Shown here piece by piece: positions 39,341-47,381 of a DNA stretch of 64,000 nucleotides. Numbering within the stretch: the stretch's first letter is position 1; every line of letters starts with the position of its first letter. The stretch spans positions 372,001-436,000 of the forward strand of contig JAIEMP010000004.1 in assembly GCA_019752045.1 (NCBI GenBank). The letters are read 5' to 3'. Source of the DNA: Chitinophagaceae bacterium. Its GTDB lineage: Bacteria > Bacteroidota > Bacteroidia > Chitinophagales > Chitinophagaceae. The translations under genes and the position numbers were made by a program. Under the pieces are notes generated by a model, which did no database searches, was not told where the DNA came from, and worked only from the letters and a program-made list of their open reading frames with translations.

Positions 39341-42286
39341 TTATTGCCTGATCACCTTTTGCAGATGACGGTATTTCTGATCATCACTCGTAATGCTGAG
39401 GAAATAAATTCCTTTGTTCATCCGGCTGATGTCTATCTGTCCGTTCTGATAACCTCCTGAAGTTCTGTACACTTCCTGTCCGTTAGAATTGTATAACTGA
39501 ACACTGATGCGTTTTACACTGTACAAATTACCAATACGGTATTGAATATTGCTGTTGCTGATGGTAGGTAATACTTTGCTGATAAAGTTTTTATCATTCA
39601 GCACCTGATCATTGATCCCTGTTGGCTGATTGGGATTGTAGTTAGGTGTACCCAGATAAGTAAAATACATACCGTTACCATGTGTGCCAACCAGCAACAC
39701 GTTATCCGATGGTCTGTATGCCAGCGATTGAACAACCGGTAAGTTTAATGTAGTACCACCTTCACGGAACCAGTTTACTGTGCCGCCACTGATGAGCGTT
39801 GGACCAATATTTACTGCACTGAACAAACCTACTGAAGTGCCAATATAATATTCTGTAACAGGAACATTGCTTGCATCTCTTTTTACAATAATGGCGCAAC
39901 TTCTTACCGATGCTGCTGTAATTAAACTGCCCTCTGCATTACGCCAGATTGGTGTGGCAGATTTTGCATTGTTGGTCCACCATACACTTACTGCATTTGC
40001 ACTGTTAATTTCATAATTGGAAATAACAGCCATAATCTCATGATCATTGTTAGGGTTCACCGCAATGTCCTGAATATTTGCACCTAAGGGTAATCCCGGA
40101 ATACTGATGTTTACAGGAGTTTGTGTTGTAAGAGCGTTCACCGGATTATCTAACCTGAAAATTCTTCCATCGGTTGTACCAAGGTACATGGAGTGTGATG
40201 TTTGATAGGGCCCCCAGCTAAATGCAAGTGAGCGGATATATAAACCGTTGCTTGGGTTATTGGTTGCATCAACAGCATTTCCTACACCGGTTAATTCATC
40301 CCATGTATTTTGAGTAACATTTGATGCGTCGTTGGTACGGAACAAGCGGTTAAAGTTTACATAGTACAGATCTTCTGTATTACTGGGGTTCAGTTTAAAG
40401 GTTGTTACAAATTCTCCAAAACCGCCGCCATTTGCTGTTAAGCCGTTTGGACGAATCAATGTACTTGAATTGATATTCGGTAATGATGCTCTTCTGATAG
40501 TACCCAGTTGTGATGAACCGTACATAAATTGCTGGTTGCCGCTGTTAACAGCCAATCCAACCGATCCGCCATCACCTGAAAATGCAGGAAACAGAAAACG
40601 ATGATTGTTGCTGTCGTTTGCTGCAGTGCCTAAAATGCCCACACGGTCTCTCATCCAGGTACCGTTATCCTGCAAGCCACCCACAAAATTATTTCTGCCT
40701 GCAGTAGGGTCAATACCTACATAATAGTATTGGAATGTTTGATAACCCGGAACCATACTGTAACTCACACTTGGAGCCAGAATATTTGTGGTTAATGAAA
40801 GACCGCCATCATGGGCAGAGATCATTTCATTTGGATTATCCGGTCTAAATGCATTTGCATGCTGATCGGGGTGATGGTTCGGATATAAAAACGGGTTCAG
40901 GTTTTGATTGCCATATCCGCCAATCCAGGTAACATTTCCCTGTGAAGTAAATCCATCTGTTGAACGAAGGAGGTTTACACCGCCCAAAATAACCACATTG
41001 GGATCATTGGGTTTAACAGTTACTGTAAGATCATATCCACCTTGTGTACTGAAACTACCAACCTGTCCGCCGAAGTCAGTAATGTTTGCACTTCTGTTTG
41101 TCCATGTATTAGTTGTTAAATCAACATGCCATAAATGCACATCATTACCTGCCGTAGCACCATTTTCATAAGCAACATACATGATGTTGTTGTTTGATGG
41201 AGCCAATGCAAGTACAATCCGTTTTGGAGAATAAAATATGGGCGTATTGCCGTCAATGACATCATAAGAGTTGCCTCTCCATCCCGGAATTGAATCACCT
41301 GCTCCTTGTGGTCCGCCGGCTATTCTTGTAAATGATCCGCTGTTACCTGTTGTAGAAGAGAACACACCTCTGAAGGGAATATCAGGATTACCGCCATTTT
41401 GTGCAGCTATAATTCGTCCGGTTGACGAGATTACTACATCCATTGTTCCGCACACTGCGGTTGATGCCTGTGTGCCAATCATTACAACTTCCCAACTGAT
41501 TCCAAAATTGGTAGAGCGCATTAAGCGTCTGTGACAACCAACATAGAGGTGACTGTTTGTTGGGTTTACCGCAATCTTATGTACAAAATCAAAGGGATGA
41601 TCAAATGCTTCTAAACGAAAAGGGCCCGGTGCTCCCGGAAATGCCTGTGGTAAACGCACCCATGTTGCACCATTGTCTGTTGAACGGTACAAAGCATCGC
41701 CCATATAAGATGCACCGTTTTCTGATGCAGTATTTCCCCAATGCTCACCACCACCGGCATACCAGCGGTCGAGATTTGCATTTGGCCCTGTGCTGGTGTC
41801 CTGTACAATCCAATGCACATTATGTATTTCGCCGGGTCTGGTAACATTGGTCCAGGTAGTGCCGCCGTCTGTTGAACGGAAAATGCCACCACTTACTGCC
41901 CCGGCCAATAACACACGGTTACTGGTACCATTAAAGCGTTTGTCGTATGCAATGGTACGTGTTCGGCCACCTGCATTTAATGCACCCGCAGCAAAATAAG
42001 TATTGGCATCATTTGGAGATCTTACGTTGTTACGTTCTTGTACTAACAGCGCCTGTTGAAATGATTTTTCAATAATGCCATCCGGTATTCTTCCTGTTAC
42101 AGGATCTTTTACCATGTTATACATGTATTCATTCCTGCGTTTATCAAAAGCTGTTTTATCCATTCCCATCAGCTCATCGTCTGCGGCAGGATGGTTTTGA
42201 AGTGTGCGGTGATTCATTATTGCCGAAAACAGGATGATCCCGGCAAGCATGGGTAGTAAAAAAACAACAAGTACATTTTGTTTCAT
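39341..42286 (-). CDS. Sortilin/BNR-type beta-propeller protein with T9SS sorting domain
   Basis: 981 residues. N-terminal signal or anchor MKQNVLVVFLLPMLAGIILF. Residues about 100-880 carry BNR/Vps10-like propeller repeats: GGIFRSTDGGTTWTNVT, ALYRSTDNGATWVRL, LMRSTNFGISWEVV, NLLRSTDGFTSQGNV, GGLQDNGTWMRDR. The C-terminal 80 residues (VKRISVQLYNSNGQEVYRTS, MNKGIYFLSITSDDQ, HLQKVIRQ) form a type A T9SS sorting domain. It is therefore a surface or extracellular glycan- or protein-binding propeller. No Asp-box hydrolase active site is evident. It is a single gene with a hairpin terminator. Confidence 0.9.
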   Translation of the reverse strand: MKQNVLVVFLLPMLAGIILFSAIMNHRTLQNHPAADDELMGMDKTAFDKRRNEYMYNMVKDPVTGRIPDGIIEKSFQQALLVQERNNVRSPNDANTYFAAGALNAGGRTRTIAYDKRFNGTSNRVLLAGAVSGGIFRSTDGGTTWTNVTRPGEIHNVHWIVQDTSTGPNANLDRWYAGGGEHWGNTASENGASYMGDALYRSTDNGATWVRLPQAFPGAPGPFRLEAFDHPFDFVHKIAVNPTNSHLYVGCHRRLMRSTNFGISWEVVMIGTQASTAVCGTMDVVISSTGRIIAAQNGGNPDIPFRGVFSSTTGNSGSFTRIAGGPQGAGDSIPGWRGNSYDVIDGNTPIFYSPKRIVLALAPSNNNIMYVAYENGATAGNDVHLWHVDLTTNTWTNRSANITDFGGQVGSFSTQGGYDLTVTVKPNDPNVVILGGVNLLRSTDGFTSQGNVTWIGGYGNQNLNPFLYPNHHPDQHANAFRPDNPNEMISAHDGGLSLTTNILAPSVSYSMVPGYQTFQYYYVGIDPTAGRNNFVGGLQDNGTWMRDRVGILGTAANDSNNHRFLFPAFSGDGGSVGLAVNSGNQQFMYGSSQLGTIRRASLPNINSSTLIRPNGLTANGGGFGEFVTTFKLNPSNTEDLYYVNFNRLFRTNDASNVTQNTWDELTGVGNAVDATNNPSNGLYIRSLAFSWGPYQTSHSMYLGTTDGRIFRLDNPVNALTTQTPVNISIPGLPLGANIQDIAVNPNNDHEIMAVISNYEINSANAVSVWWTNNAKSATPIWRNAEGSLITAASVRSCAIIVKRDASNVPVTEYYIGTSVGLFSAVNIGPTLISGGTVNWFREGGTTLNLPVVQSLAYRPSDNVLLVGTHGNGMYFTYLGTPNYNPNQPTGINDQVLNDKNFISKVLPTISNSNIQYRIGNLYSVKRISVQLYNSNGQEVYRTSGGYQNGQIDISRMNKGIYFLSITSDDQKYRHLQKVIRQ

Positions 42287-42531
42287 GTGTAGTTATTTAC
42301 GTTTGTTGGCAACAGTTCGTTTTCCGGTTAATTTATTAATTTATATGGCCTGTTACTTTTTAAGCTGAATGGCTCGAAAGTTACTGCTTTTTGGGCAATG
42401 CTGAAAGAAGTCTGGATGATAATATCCTGAAATTGTTACGGTTTATTTGATTTAAAACGGTTCTGTTCAACTTTGTGAAATGCTTTATTTCCATAGAAGC
42501 AGAAACTTTCCACAACAGGTGGTTGAAGGCT
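42287..42531. other. Spacer upstream of the 981-residue T9SS protein gene
   Basis: 245 bp, plus the repeat copy at 42532-42602, between two minus-strand genes. No TAnnTTTG box was found within 60 bp of the T9SS protein start and no convincing gene in either strand; small open frames here overlap the repeat and are not supported. Confidence 0.4.
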
Positions 42532-42602
42532 TACAAAAAAACCGATCAGTTGTGCAACTGATCGGTTTGGGCCGGCTCAACTACGCCAAGGCTTCGTTGA
42601 GC
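42532..42602 (-). repeat. tRNA-Ser trailer/terminator copy 1, downstream of the GIY-YIG gene
   Basis: On the minus strand: a 26-bp hairpin (42576-42601) with CTCAAC/GTTGAG ends, then CCGGCCCAAA, then a CCGATCAGTT/AACTGATCGG terminator and a T run. A second copy is at 42892-42961. Confidence 0.85.
42535..42565 (-). terminator. Terminator after the GIY-YIG gene
   Basis: CCGATCAGTTG and CAACTGATCGG stem (42542-42565) followed on the minus strand by seven T residues. Confidence 0.85.
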
Positions 42603-42629
42603 TGGTCTGCTGCTCTGCAGCTTTGTTTG

Positions 42630-42881
42630 TTAAAGTTTGGTTTGGAGAAACCGTTTCTTTAAAATGGCAGCCCCCGACCCGGTTTTAAAATACTTTTCTA
42701 ATTCTCTCACTTGTTTTTCTTCAGGAAGAGCAACATACATGACAAGCTCAAAGGGTAAATAATGTTTTGTTGATTGGCTCATGCCCTCGTTGTGTTCTTT
42801 CAATCTTCGCTTTAGGTCATTAGTAGAACCGATGTAGGTAAAGTCTTTTCCCAGACTCTTTAGAATATAAACATACCACAT
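42630..42881 (-). CDS. GIY-YIG nuclease family protein (YhbQ-like)
   Basis: 83 residues from ATG 42881 (the frame opens 15 nt earlier at a TTG). The N-terminus MWYVYILKSLGKDFTYIGST carries the VYILKS...YIGST form of the GIY-YIG motif, then NDLKRRLKEHNEG with the catalytic Arg. QVRELEKYFKTGSGAAILKK is the usual C-terminus with the catalytic Glu. These small single-domain nucleases are abundant in Bacteroidota, often beside tRNA genes. It is flanked on both sides by copies of the tRNA-Ser trailer, suggesting that the gene arrived as a cassette. Confidence 0.92.
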   Translation of the reverse strand: MWYVYILKSLGKDFTYIGSTNDLKRRLKEHNEGMSQSTKHYLPFELVMYVALPEEKQVRELEKYFKTGSGAAILKKRFLQTKL

Positions 42882-42891
42882 GGTAGTAAAG

Positions 42892-42961
42892 TACAAAAAA
42901 ACCGATCAGTTTTATACTGATCGGTTTGGGCCGGCTCAACGAAGCCTTGGCGTAGTTGAGC
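42892..42961 (-). repeat. tRNA-Ser trailer/terminator copy 2, directly after tRNA-Ser
   Basis: Same layout as copy 1, but the 26-bp hairpin (42935-42960) is inverted relative to copy 1: it reads as the exact reverse complement while the flanks keep their orientation. The hairpin abuts the tRNA discriminator base. Confidence 0.85.
42895..42924 (-). terminator. tRNA-Ser terminator
   Basis: CCGATCAGT and ACTGATCGG stem (42902-42924) followed by a T run on the minus strand. Confidence 0.85.
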
Positions 42962-43049
42962 GGTGAGGGCGGGATTCGAACCCGCGGTACAGTTTAACCC
43001 GTACGGCAGTTTAGCAAACTACTGATTTCAGCCACTCATCCACCTCACC
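42961..43049 (-). tRNA. tRNA-Ser(GCT)
   Basis: 89 nt on the minus strand. Acceptor stem GGTGAGG/CCTCACC with discriminator G. D arm GATGAGTGGCTGAAATC. Anticodon stem-loop GTAGT-TTGCTAA-ACTGC with anticodon GCT (reads AGC/AGU). A long variable arm GCCGTACGGGTTAAACTGTA typical of serine tRNA follows, then T arm GCGGGTTCGAATCCCGC. CCA is not encoded. Confidence 0.96.
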
Positions 43050-43144
43050 GGCTGATTTTTTTTTGGGTGGCAAAAATAAAGATTCAGAGGCATACAACCC
43101 AAAAAAAGAAAAGTGCAGTTGCAGATATGCAGGAAAGTCTTTGA

Positions 43145-44503
43145 TTAAAATTTTTGAAGTAATACATCCATGCTTATTGTTTCCTGCAAACCGGTAACGA
43201 TATTTTTTACATTACAGGTGCCGGTCTCCAGTTCTTTTGTGCCAATGATAACGATGAACGGAATATGTTTTTTCTCAGCGTATTTAAATTGCTTGTCGAA
43301 TTTGCTGTTTTCATGATACAACTCACAAGCAACATTTTTGCTGCGGAGTTGCTGCATCAGTTCAAATGCTTTTTTACTTTCTGCCTCACCAAGATTGAAA
43401 AATAAAATTGTTGTTCCGGTATGAACATTTGCAGGAAAAAGTTTCAGTTCTTCCAGCACATCATAAATACGATCTACACCAAATGAAATACCAACTCCGG
43501 GAATATTGGGTACACCAAACAAACCGGTGAGATCATCATAACGTCCGCCACCACCTATACTGCCCATCTGCACATTGGTTGCTTTTACTTCGAAGATGAT
43601 GCCGGTGTAATAGTTTAATCCCCTTGCCAGCGTAAAATCAAATTGCAGATTTGAGATTTGCGATTGCAGATGAACTGTTTCAAGTTCTTCTATTCCCTGC
43701 TTACCTGTTTCTGATTCGCCAAGTAATGATTTTATCTGTTGCAGTTTCTCTTCGTTACTGCCAGCGATGAGTAAATATTTTTCAATGATAGAAATTTGAT
43801 CAGCTGTTAATCCCCGTTGTATTAACTCCTCTTTTACTTTTTCTAAACCAATCTTATCTAATTTATCAATAGCAACAGTTATATCAGCCATCTTTTCACT
43901 TCCGCCACATACTTCAGCTAATGCAGCAAGTATTTTCCTGCTGTTGATTTTTATTTCAACTTCAATGCCGAGTTGTTGAAAAACAGTGGCATACATGGTT
44001 GCCAGCTCCACTTCATTCAGCAATGCGTTGCTTCCCACCACATCTGCATCGCATTGATAAAACTCACGGTAGCGGCCCTTTTGCGGTCTGTCGGCTCTCC
44101 ACACCGGCTGCACCTGATAGCGTTTGAACGGCATCGTAAGTTGTTGGTGATTCATGGCCACATAACGGGCAAACGGAATAGTGAGATCGTACTTCAATGC
44201 ACGTTCAGTAATAGCACTGCTGTTTTTTCCTGCTGTTACTTTTTCAAATTCATCTTTTGCAAGTTGATGTTTTGCCGGGTTATCTAAACCGTTGTTCAGT
44301 ATTTTAAAAATCAATTTATCACCTTCTTCACCATACTTGCCCATTAACGTATCAAGGTTTTCCATTGCCGGTGTTTCCAATGGTTCAAACCCATACAATT
44401 CAAATACAGATTTAATGATATTAAAAATATAAGTTCGCTTGCGAACAACATCTGCTCCAAAATCTCTTGTGCCTTGCGGTAATGATACGTTAACCTTCGC
44501 CAT
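43145..44503 (-). CDS. hisS: Histidyl-tRNA synthetase
   Basis: 452 residues. Charges tRNA-His. Class II core: motif 1 region FELYGFEPLETPAMENLDTL, motif 2 FKRYQVQPVWRADRPQKGRY, the histidine motif FTLARGLNYYTGIIFEVKA, motif 3 IPGVGISFGVDRIYDVLE, and a C-terminal anticodon-binding domain (KHIPFIVIIGTKELE). Just before the LARGLNYYTG motif is LQSQISNLQ, encoded by a TTGCAGATTTGAGATTTGCG type tract that looks like an intergenic repeat, so this loop may be repeat-derived. It lies upstream of tRNA-Ser on the same strand. Confidence 0.97.
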   Translation of the reverse strand: MAKVNVSLPQGTRDFGADVVRKRTYIFNIIKSVFELYGFEPLETPAMENLDTLMGKYGEEGDKLIFKILNNGLDNPAKHQLAKDEFEKVTAGKNSSAITERALKYDLTIPFARYVAMNHQQLTMPFKRYQVQPVWRADRPQKGRYREFYQCDADVVGSNALLNEVELATMYATVFQQLGIEVEIKINSRKILAALAEVCGGSEKMADITVAIDKLDKIGLEKVKEELIQRGLTADQISIIEKYLLIAGSNEEKLQQIKSLLGESETGKQGIEELETVHLQSQISNLQFDFTLARGLNYYTGIIFEVKATNVQMGSIGGGGRYDDLTGLFGVPNIPGVGISFGVDRIYDVLEELKLFPANVHTGTTILFFNLGEAESKKAFELMQQLRSKNVACELYHENSKFDKQFKYAEKKHIPFIVIIGTKELETGTCNVKNIVTGLQETISMDVLLQKF

Positions 44504-44560
44504 TCTTTAATTTGTAGTTTATAGTATTAATGCCTGCTATTCCAAATCATAATTCCGACA

Positions 44561-45043
44561 TCATACATCCGACATTTTTTTACTTTTCACATTATACTTC
44601 TCAATTATCTTATCACAAGCTTTATCAATCATGTCATACACGGTATGATAACCATCTTCTTTTCCATACCATGGATCAGGAACAGCTCTGTTTTCGCCGG
44701 GGTATGATTCATTCAGCAACAGATCCACTTTATCTTCTTTCCACAACTTTCCGCTGATTTTTTTTACATCAACATAGTTGTCGCTGTCCATCACATAAAT
44801 AAAATCGTAGTGCAGAAAATCTTCTTTTACAAACTGTCGTGCACGTTGGCGGCTGATGTCAACTCCATTAATACCGGCAACTTTTATACTGAGCGGATGT
44901 GGTGCTTTGCCAATATGATAGGCACCTGTTCCTGCACTTTCAACAGTCCATTGCAAACCGGCCTTAAATGCTTTGTGTTGCAGGATGCCTTCTGCCAGCG
45001 GACTTCTGCAAATATTTCCCAAACAAACCATTAAGATACGCAT
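44561..45043 (-). CDS. Low-molecular-weight protein-tyrosine phosphatase
   Basis: 160 residues from ATG 45043. The long open frame upstream is repeat sequence, and MRILMVCLGNICRSPLAEG is the family start. The P-loop CLGNICRS is the catalytic CxxxxxRS motif, and the general acid Asp is in AVPDPWYGKEDGYHTVYD. Such enzymes dephosphorylate tyrosine kinases of polysaccharide export or small molecules. No kinase or export gene is adjacent. The C-terminus runs into a repeated CCGACATCATACATCCGACA tract. Confidence 0.93.
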   Translation of the reverse strand: MRILMVCLGNICRSPLAEGILQHKAFKAGLQWTVESAGTGAYHIGKAPHPLSIKVAGINGVDISRQRARQFVKEDFLHYDFIYVMDSDNYVDVKKISGKLWKEDKVDLLLNESYPGENRAVPDPWYGKEDGYHTVYDMIDKACDKIIEKYNVKSKKMSDV

Positions 45044-45048
45044 CGTTG

Positions 45049-45056
45049 CAAAGATA
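45049..45056 (-). promoter_or_regulatory. -7 box of the phosphatase gene
   Basis: TATCTTTG on the minus strand, six bases before the ATG; probably a leaderless message. Confidence 0.5.
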
Positions 45057-45170
45057 AGGTGTAAGGGAAAAGGGACAAGAAGCAAGATACAGGGAACAAG
45101 ATACAAGGGACAAGGAACAAGGATCAAAAAGCAAGAAGAAAATCCAATGTCCAAAATCCAACATCGGAGA
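45057..45170. repeat. GGGACAAG/GATACAAGG low-complexity repeat
   Basis: Purine-rich imperfect direct repeats of AAGGGACAAG, AAGATACAGG and GGAACAAGG types between the phosphatase and TonB genes, then AATCCAATGTCCAAAATCC. No gene. Confidence 0.55.
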
Positions 45171-45241
45171 TCATCCATCAGCCATCGCATTTCTTTTGTG
45201 GATTTTGTTTGCAGCAGCATCTCAATTTAAAACCAAACGCT

Positions 45242-46060
45242 ATGACAAGTAATCAATTTCTCACCGCCAGTTTTTTAGATATACTTTTTGAAAACAGGAA
45301 CAAAGAATATGGTGCTTACAGTATTCGCAAAGCATATCCCAAACATTTAATGAAAGCAATTGGACTGATGCTGTTGCTTGTAATTGCTTTTTCATTTTTT
45401 GTAAATAGCAGACCAAATAATAATCAAAATGAAGGTGGTTTATTTGCTCATGATACATTGGTTGTAGATCTGGAACCGTATCATGAAAAAGAACAACCCC
45501 GTGAAGCTCAAACCCAACGAACAGTTGCTGCACAGCCCGAAACAAGACCTGATTTTGTGCCAACAATTGTAGAAGAGGTAGTAGAACATCCTGTTCCGGA
45601 TCGTACAGATACAACTATATACAATCCGGGTGCAGAAACCAAACCTGCAACAGGATCAGATGGAGCTGATTTTATACAGGCAGAAGCAGGAACTGTTACA
45701 ACCATTACTCCCGAACATCAATCAGCACCGGAACCTGAAACGCCAGTGATACATGAAACAGCCGATGTAATGCCTGAATTTCCCGGAGGGACAGATGCAT
45801 GGAGAAATTATCTGCAACGCATGCTTCGTGTGCCCGATGATTTGGAAACAGGAGATCGTAAAACGGTTCGTATACGGTTTGTGGTAAATGCAACGGGCGA
45901 AATAACAGATATGATTGTTGTACAAAGTGCAGGTGCAGCATTTGATAAAGAAGTGCTTCGGGTAATAGCGAAGATGCCCAAATGGAAACCCGGTAAACAG
46001 GCAGGCAAACCGGTTGCAGTTTATTATACACAGCCCGTAACCTTTACAGCACCTGAATAA
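45242..46060 (+). CDS. TonB-type energy transducer
   Basis: 272 residues from ATG 45242. A short cytoplasmic segment with FLDILFENRNKEYGAYSIRK, usual in Bacteroidota TonB. One membrane helix follows (LMKAIGLMLLLVIAFSFFV), then a Glu/Pro/Thr-rich periplasmic linker (residues 65-185) and a C-terminal TonB domain: MPEFPGGTDAWRNYLQRML, RIRFVVNATGEITDMIVVQS, MPKWKPGKQAGKPVAVYYTQ. It couples the proton gradient to outer-membrane receptors. Partner ExbB/ExbD genes are not in the window. A small membrane protein, a PstS-like lipoprotein and a TPR protein follow on the same strand. Confidence 0.93.
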   Translation: MTSNQFLTASFLDILFENRNKEYGAYSIRKAYPKHLMKAIGLMLLLVIAFSFFVNSRPNNNQNEGGLFAHDTLVVDLEPYHEKEQPREAQTQRTVAAQPETRPDFVPTIVEEVVEHPVPDRTDTTIYNPGAETKPATGSDGADFIQAEAGTVTTITPEHQSAPEPETPVIHETADVMPEFPGGTDAWRNYLQRMLRVPDDLETGDRKTVRIRFVVNATGEITDMIVVQSAGAAFDKEVLRVIAKMPKWKPGKQAGKPVAVYYTQPVTFTAPE

Positions 46061-46149
46061 CAGGATATGATTAACGGCAGCTGCATGGTTTGAAAAGTTT
46101 TACAGCAGTATAAAATTTATTTATCTTGCCCGTTCCTTATAAAATAAAT

Positions 46150-46386
46150 ATGTCCCTTCAGGAAGATTTCAGAAAAAAAAATAAACCTGTCAACGTCAAA
46201 GCAATTTTTGATCTGGTGATGGGTTTAATTTATGTGGTAATGGGCGGGGCGTTGGCAGCGTCTAAATACATAGGTTTTGAATTAACTTTTACGTCACCGG
46301 AGGCTGTTGTCATTTTTGGTATTGCTGCAATGCTGTACGGGGCCTTTCGCATGTTCAGAGGTGTAAAACTGTATAAACAAGTGTAG
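46150..46386 (+). CDS. Small membrane protein, unknown function
   Basis: 78 residues from ATG 46150 (open from 46126). Two membrane helices, about residues 18-36 (AIFDLVMGLIYVVMGGALA) and 51-68 (AVVIFGIAAMLYGAFRMF). Basic ends. It stops one base before the PstS-like gene, so the two are almost certainly co-translated. I recall similar small proteins upstream of PstS-like genes in this family, but no name. Confidence 0.7.
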   Translation: MSLQEDFRKKNKPVNVKAIFDLVMGLIYVVMGGALAASKYIGFELTFTSPEAVVIFGIAAMLYGAFRMFRGVKLYKQV

Positions 46387-46387
46387 G

Positions 46388-47317
46388 ATGAAAAACGGAT
46401 GTTTGATGCTGTGGCTGATCCTGTTGTGTTTTTCTTCCTGTAAAGAAAAAAAACCGCTACCAACCGATACAGGTACAACCGGTACTATTCATATCAGTGT
46501 GGATGAAACCTTTAAGCCGATTATTGAAGAACAGATCAGGGTTTTTGAATCTTCCAATCCTAAGGCAAAGATTATTGCTCATTACAAATCAGAAGCAGAA
46601 TGCTGGGATGATTTAATGAAAGACAGCACAAGAATGGTGATTGTGACCAAAAAAATTACACAGGCAGAGTCACGATATTATGCTGATTCTATTGGTATCT
46701 ATCCCCAAGGCGGCATTCTTGCTTACGATGCAGTAGCACTGTTGTTAAACAGGAATGAACCCGATTCAGTTTTTGAACATGAAGAAGTGGTACAGCTCTT
46801 GCAAGGTAAGAGCAGATTGCCTTATAAACCGGTATTTGATGGAGTAAAAGCCACCAGTACAGTTCGGTATGCAATAGACAGTTTATTAAAGGGAAAGCCT
46901 TTTAATACATCGGTCATCACTGCTGCTAAAACAAGCAGTGAAGTGGTAGAATATATTGGTAATAACAAGGGCTATATTGGTTTTGTGGGTGTAAGCTGGA
47001 TTGGTAACCCGGAAGATACGGCACAGCTCAACAGTTTAAAAAAAGTACGGATTGCATGGCTGCCCTGTGATAGTTGCAAAGACGGGTCGTATACCAAGCC
47101 CTGGCAGGAGGAGATTTTAACAAACCGTTATCCTTACACAAGAGGAATCTATTACGTCATTAAAGAAAATCACGCAGGACTTGGAAAATCAATGGTGAAT
47201 TTTATGAAAGGAGACAGGGGACAGTTAATATTCAGAAGGGGTTATCTGGTGCCGGCGTGGCGGATATTCATGATGAGGGAAACGAAATTGAAATTAGTAA
47301 AGCCTTTAAAACAATAA
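46388..47317 (+). CDS. PstS-like periplasmic substrate-binding lipoprotein
   Basis: 309 residues. Lipoprotein signal MKNGCLMLWLILLCFSSCKE (lipobox FSSC). The fold is that of phosphate-type binding proteins: GTIHISVDETFKPIIEEQIR, then VIVTKKITQAESRYYADSIG, ILAYDAVALLLNRNEPDSVF. The Ser/Thr phosphate-binding loops of true PstS are not clearly kept, and no pstABC genes follow. The role may therefore be structural or sensory rather than phosphate uptake. It sits in a TonB / small membrane protein / PstS-like / TPR cluster. Confidence 0.8.
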   Translation: MKNGCLMLWLILLCFSSCKEKKPLPTDTGTTGTIHISVDETFKPIIEEQIRVFESSNPKAKIIAHYKSEAECWDDLMKDSTRMVIVTKKITQAESRYYADSIGIYPQGGILAYDAVALLLNRNEPDSVFEHEEVVQLLQGKSRLPYKPVFDGVKATSTVRYAIDSLLKGKPFNTSVITAAKTSSEVVEYIGNNKGYIGFVGVSWIGNPEDTAQLNSLKKVRIAWLPCDSCKDGSYTKPWQEEILTNRYPYTRGIYYVIKENHAGLGKSMVNFMKGDRGQLIFRRGYLVPAWRIFMMRETKLKLVKPLKQ

Positions 47318-47381
47318 ATTAATATTTTTACTGCCCTTTGAACATCAGATTACGTAAACAATAAGAACAAAAAACAGAAAA

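Noticed and set aside
42480-42662. A 60-codon plus-strand open frame before the GIY-YIG gene
   Set aside because: It runs through the duplicated trailer hairpin and terminator and the antisense of the GIY-YIG 3' end; no protein-like features.
45044-45220. A 59-residue N-terminal extension of the phosphatase
   Set aside because: It is encoded by the GGGACAAG-type low-complexity repeat and lies upstream of the promoter box and of the canonical start of the P-loop domain.
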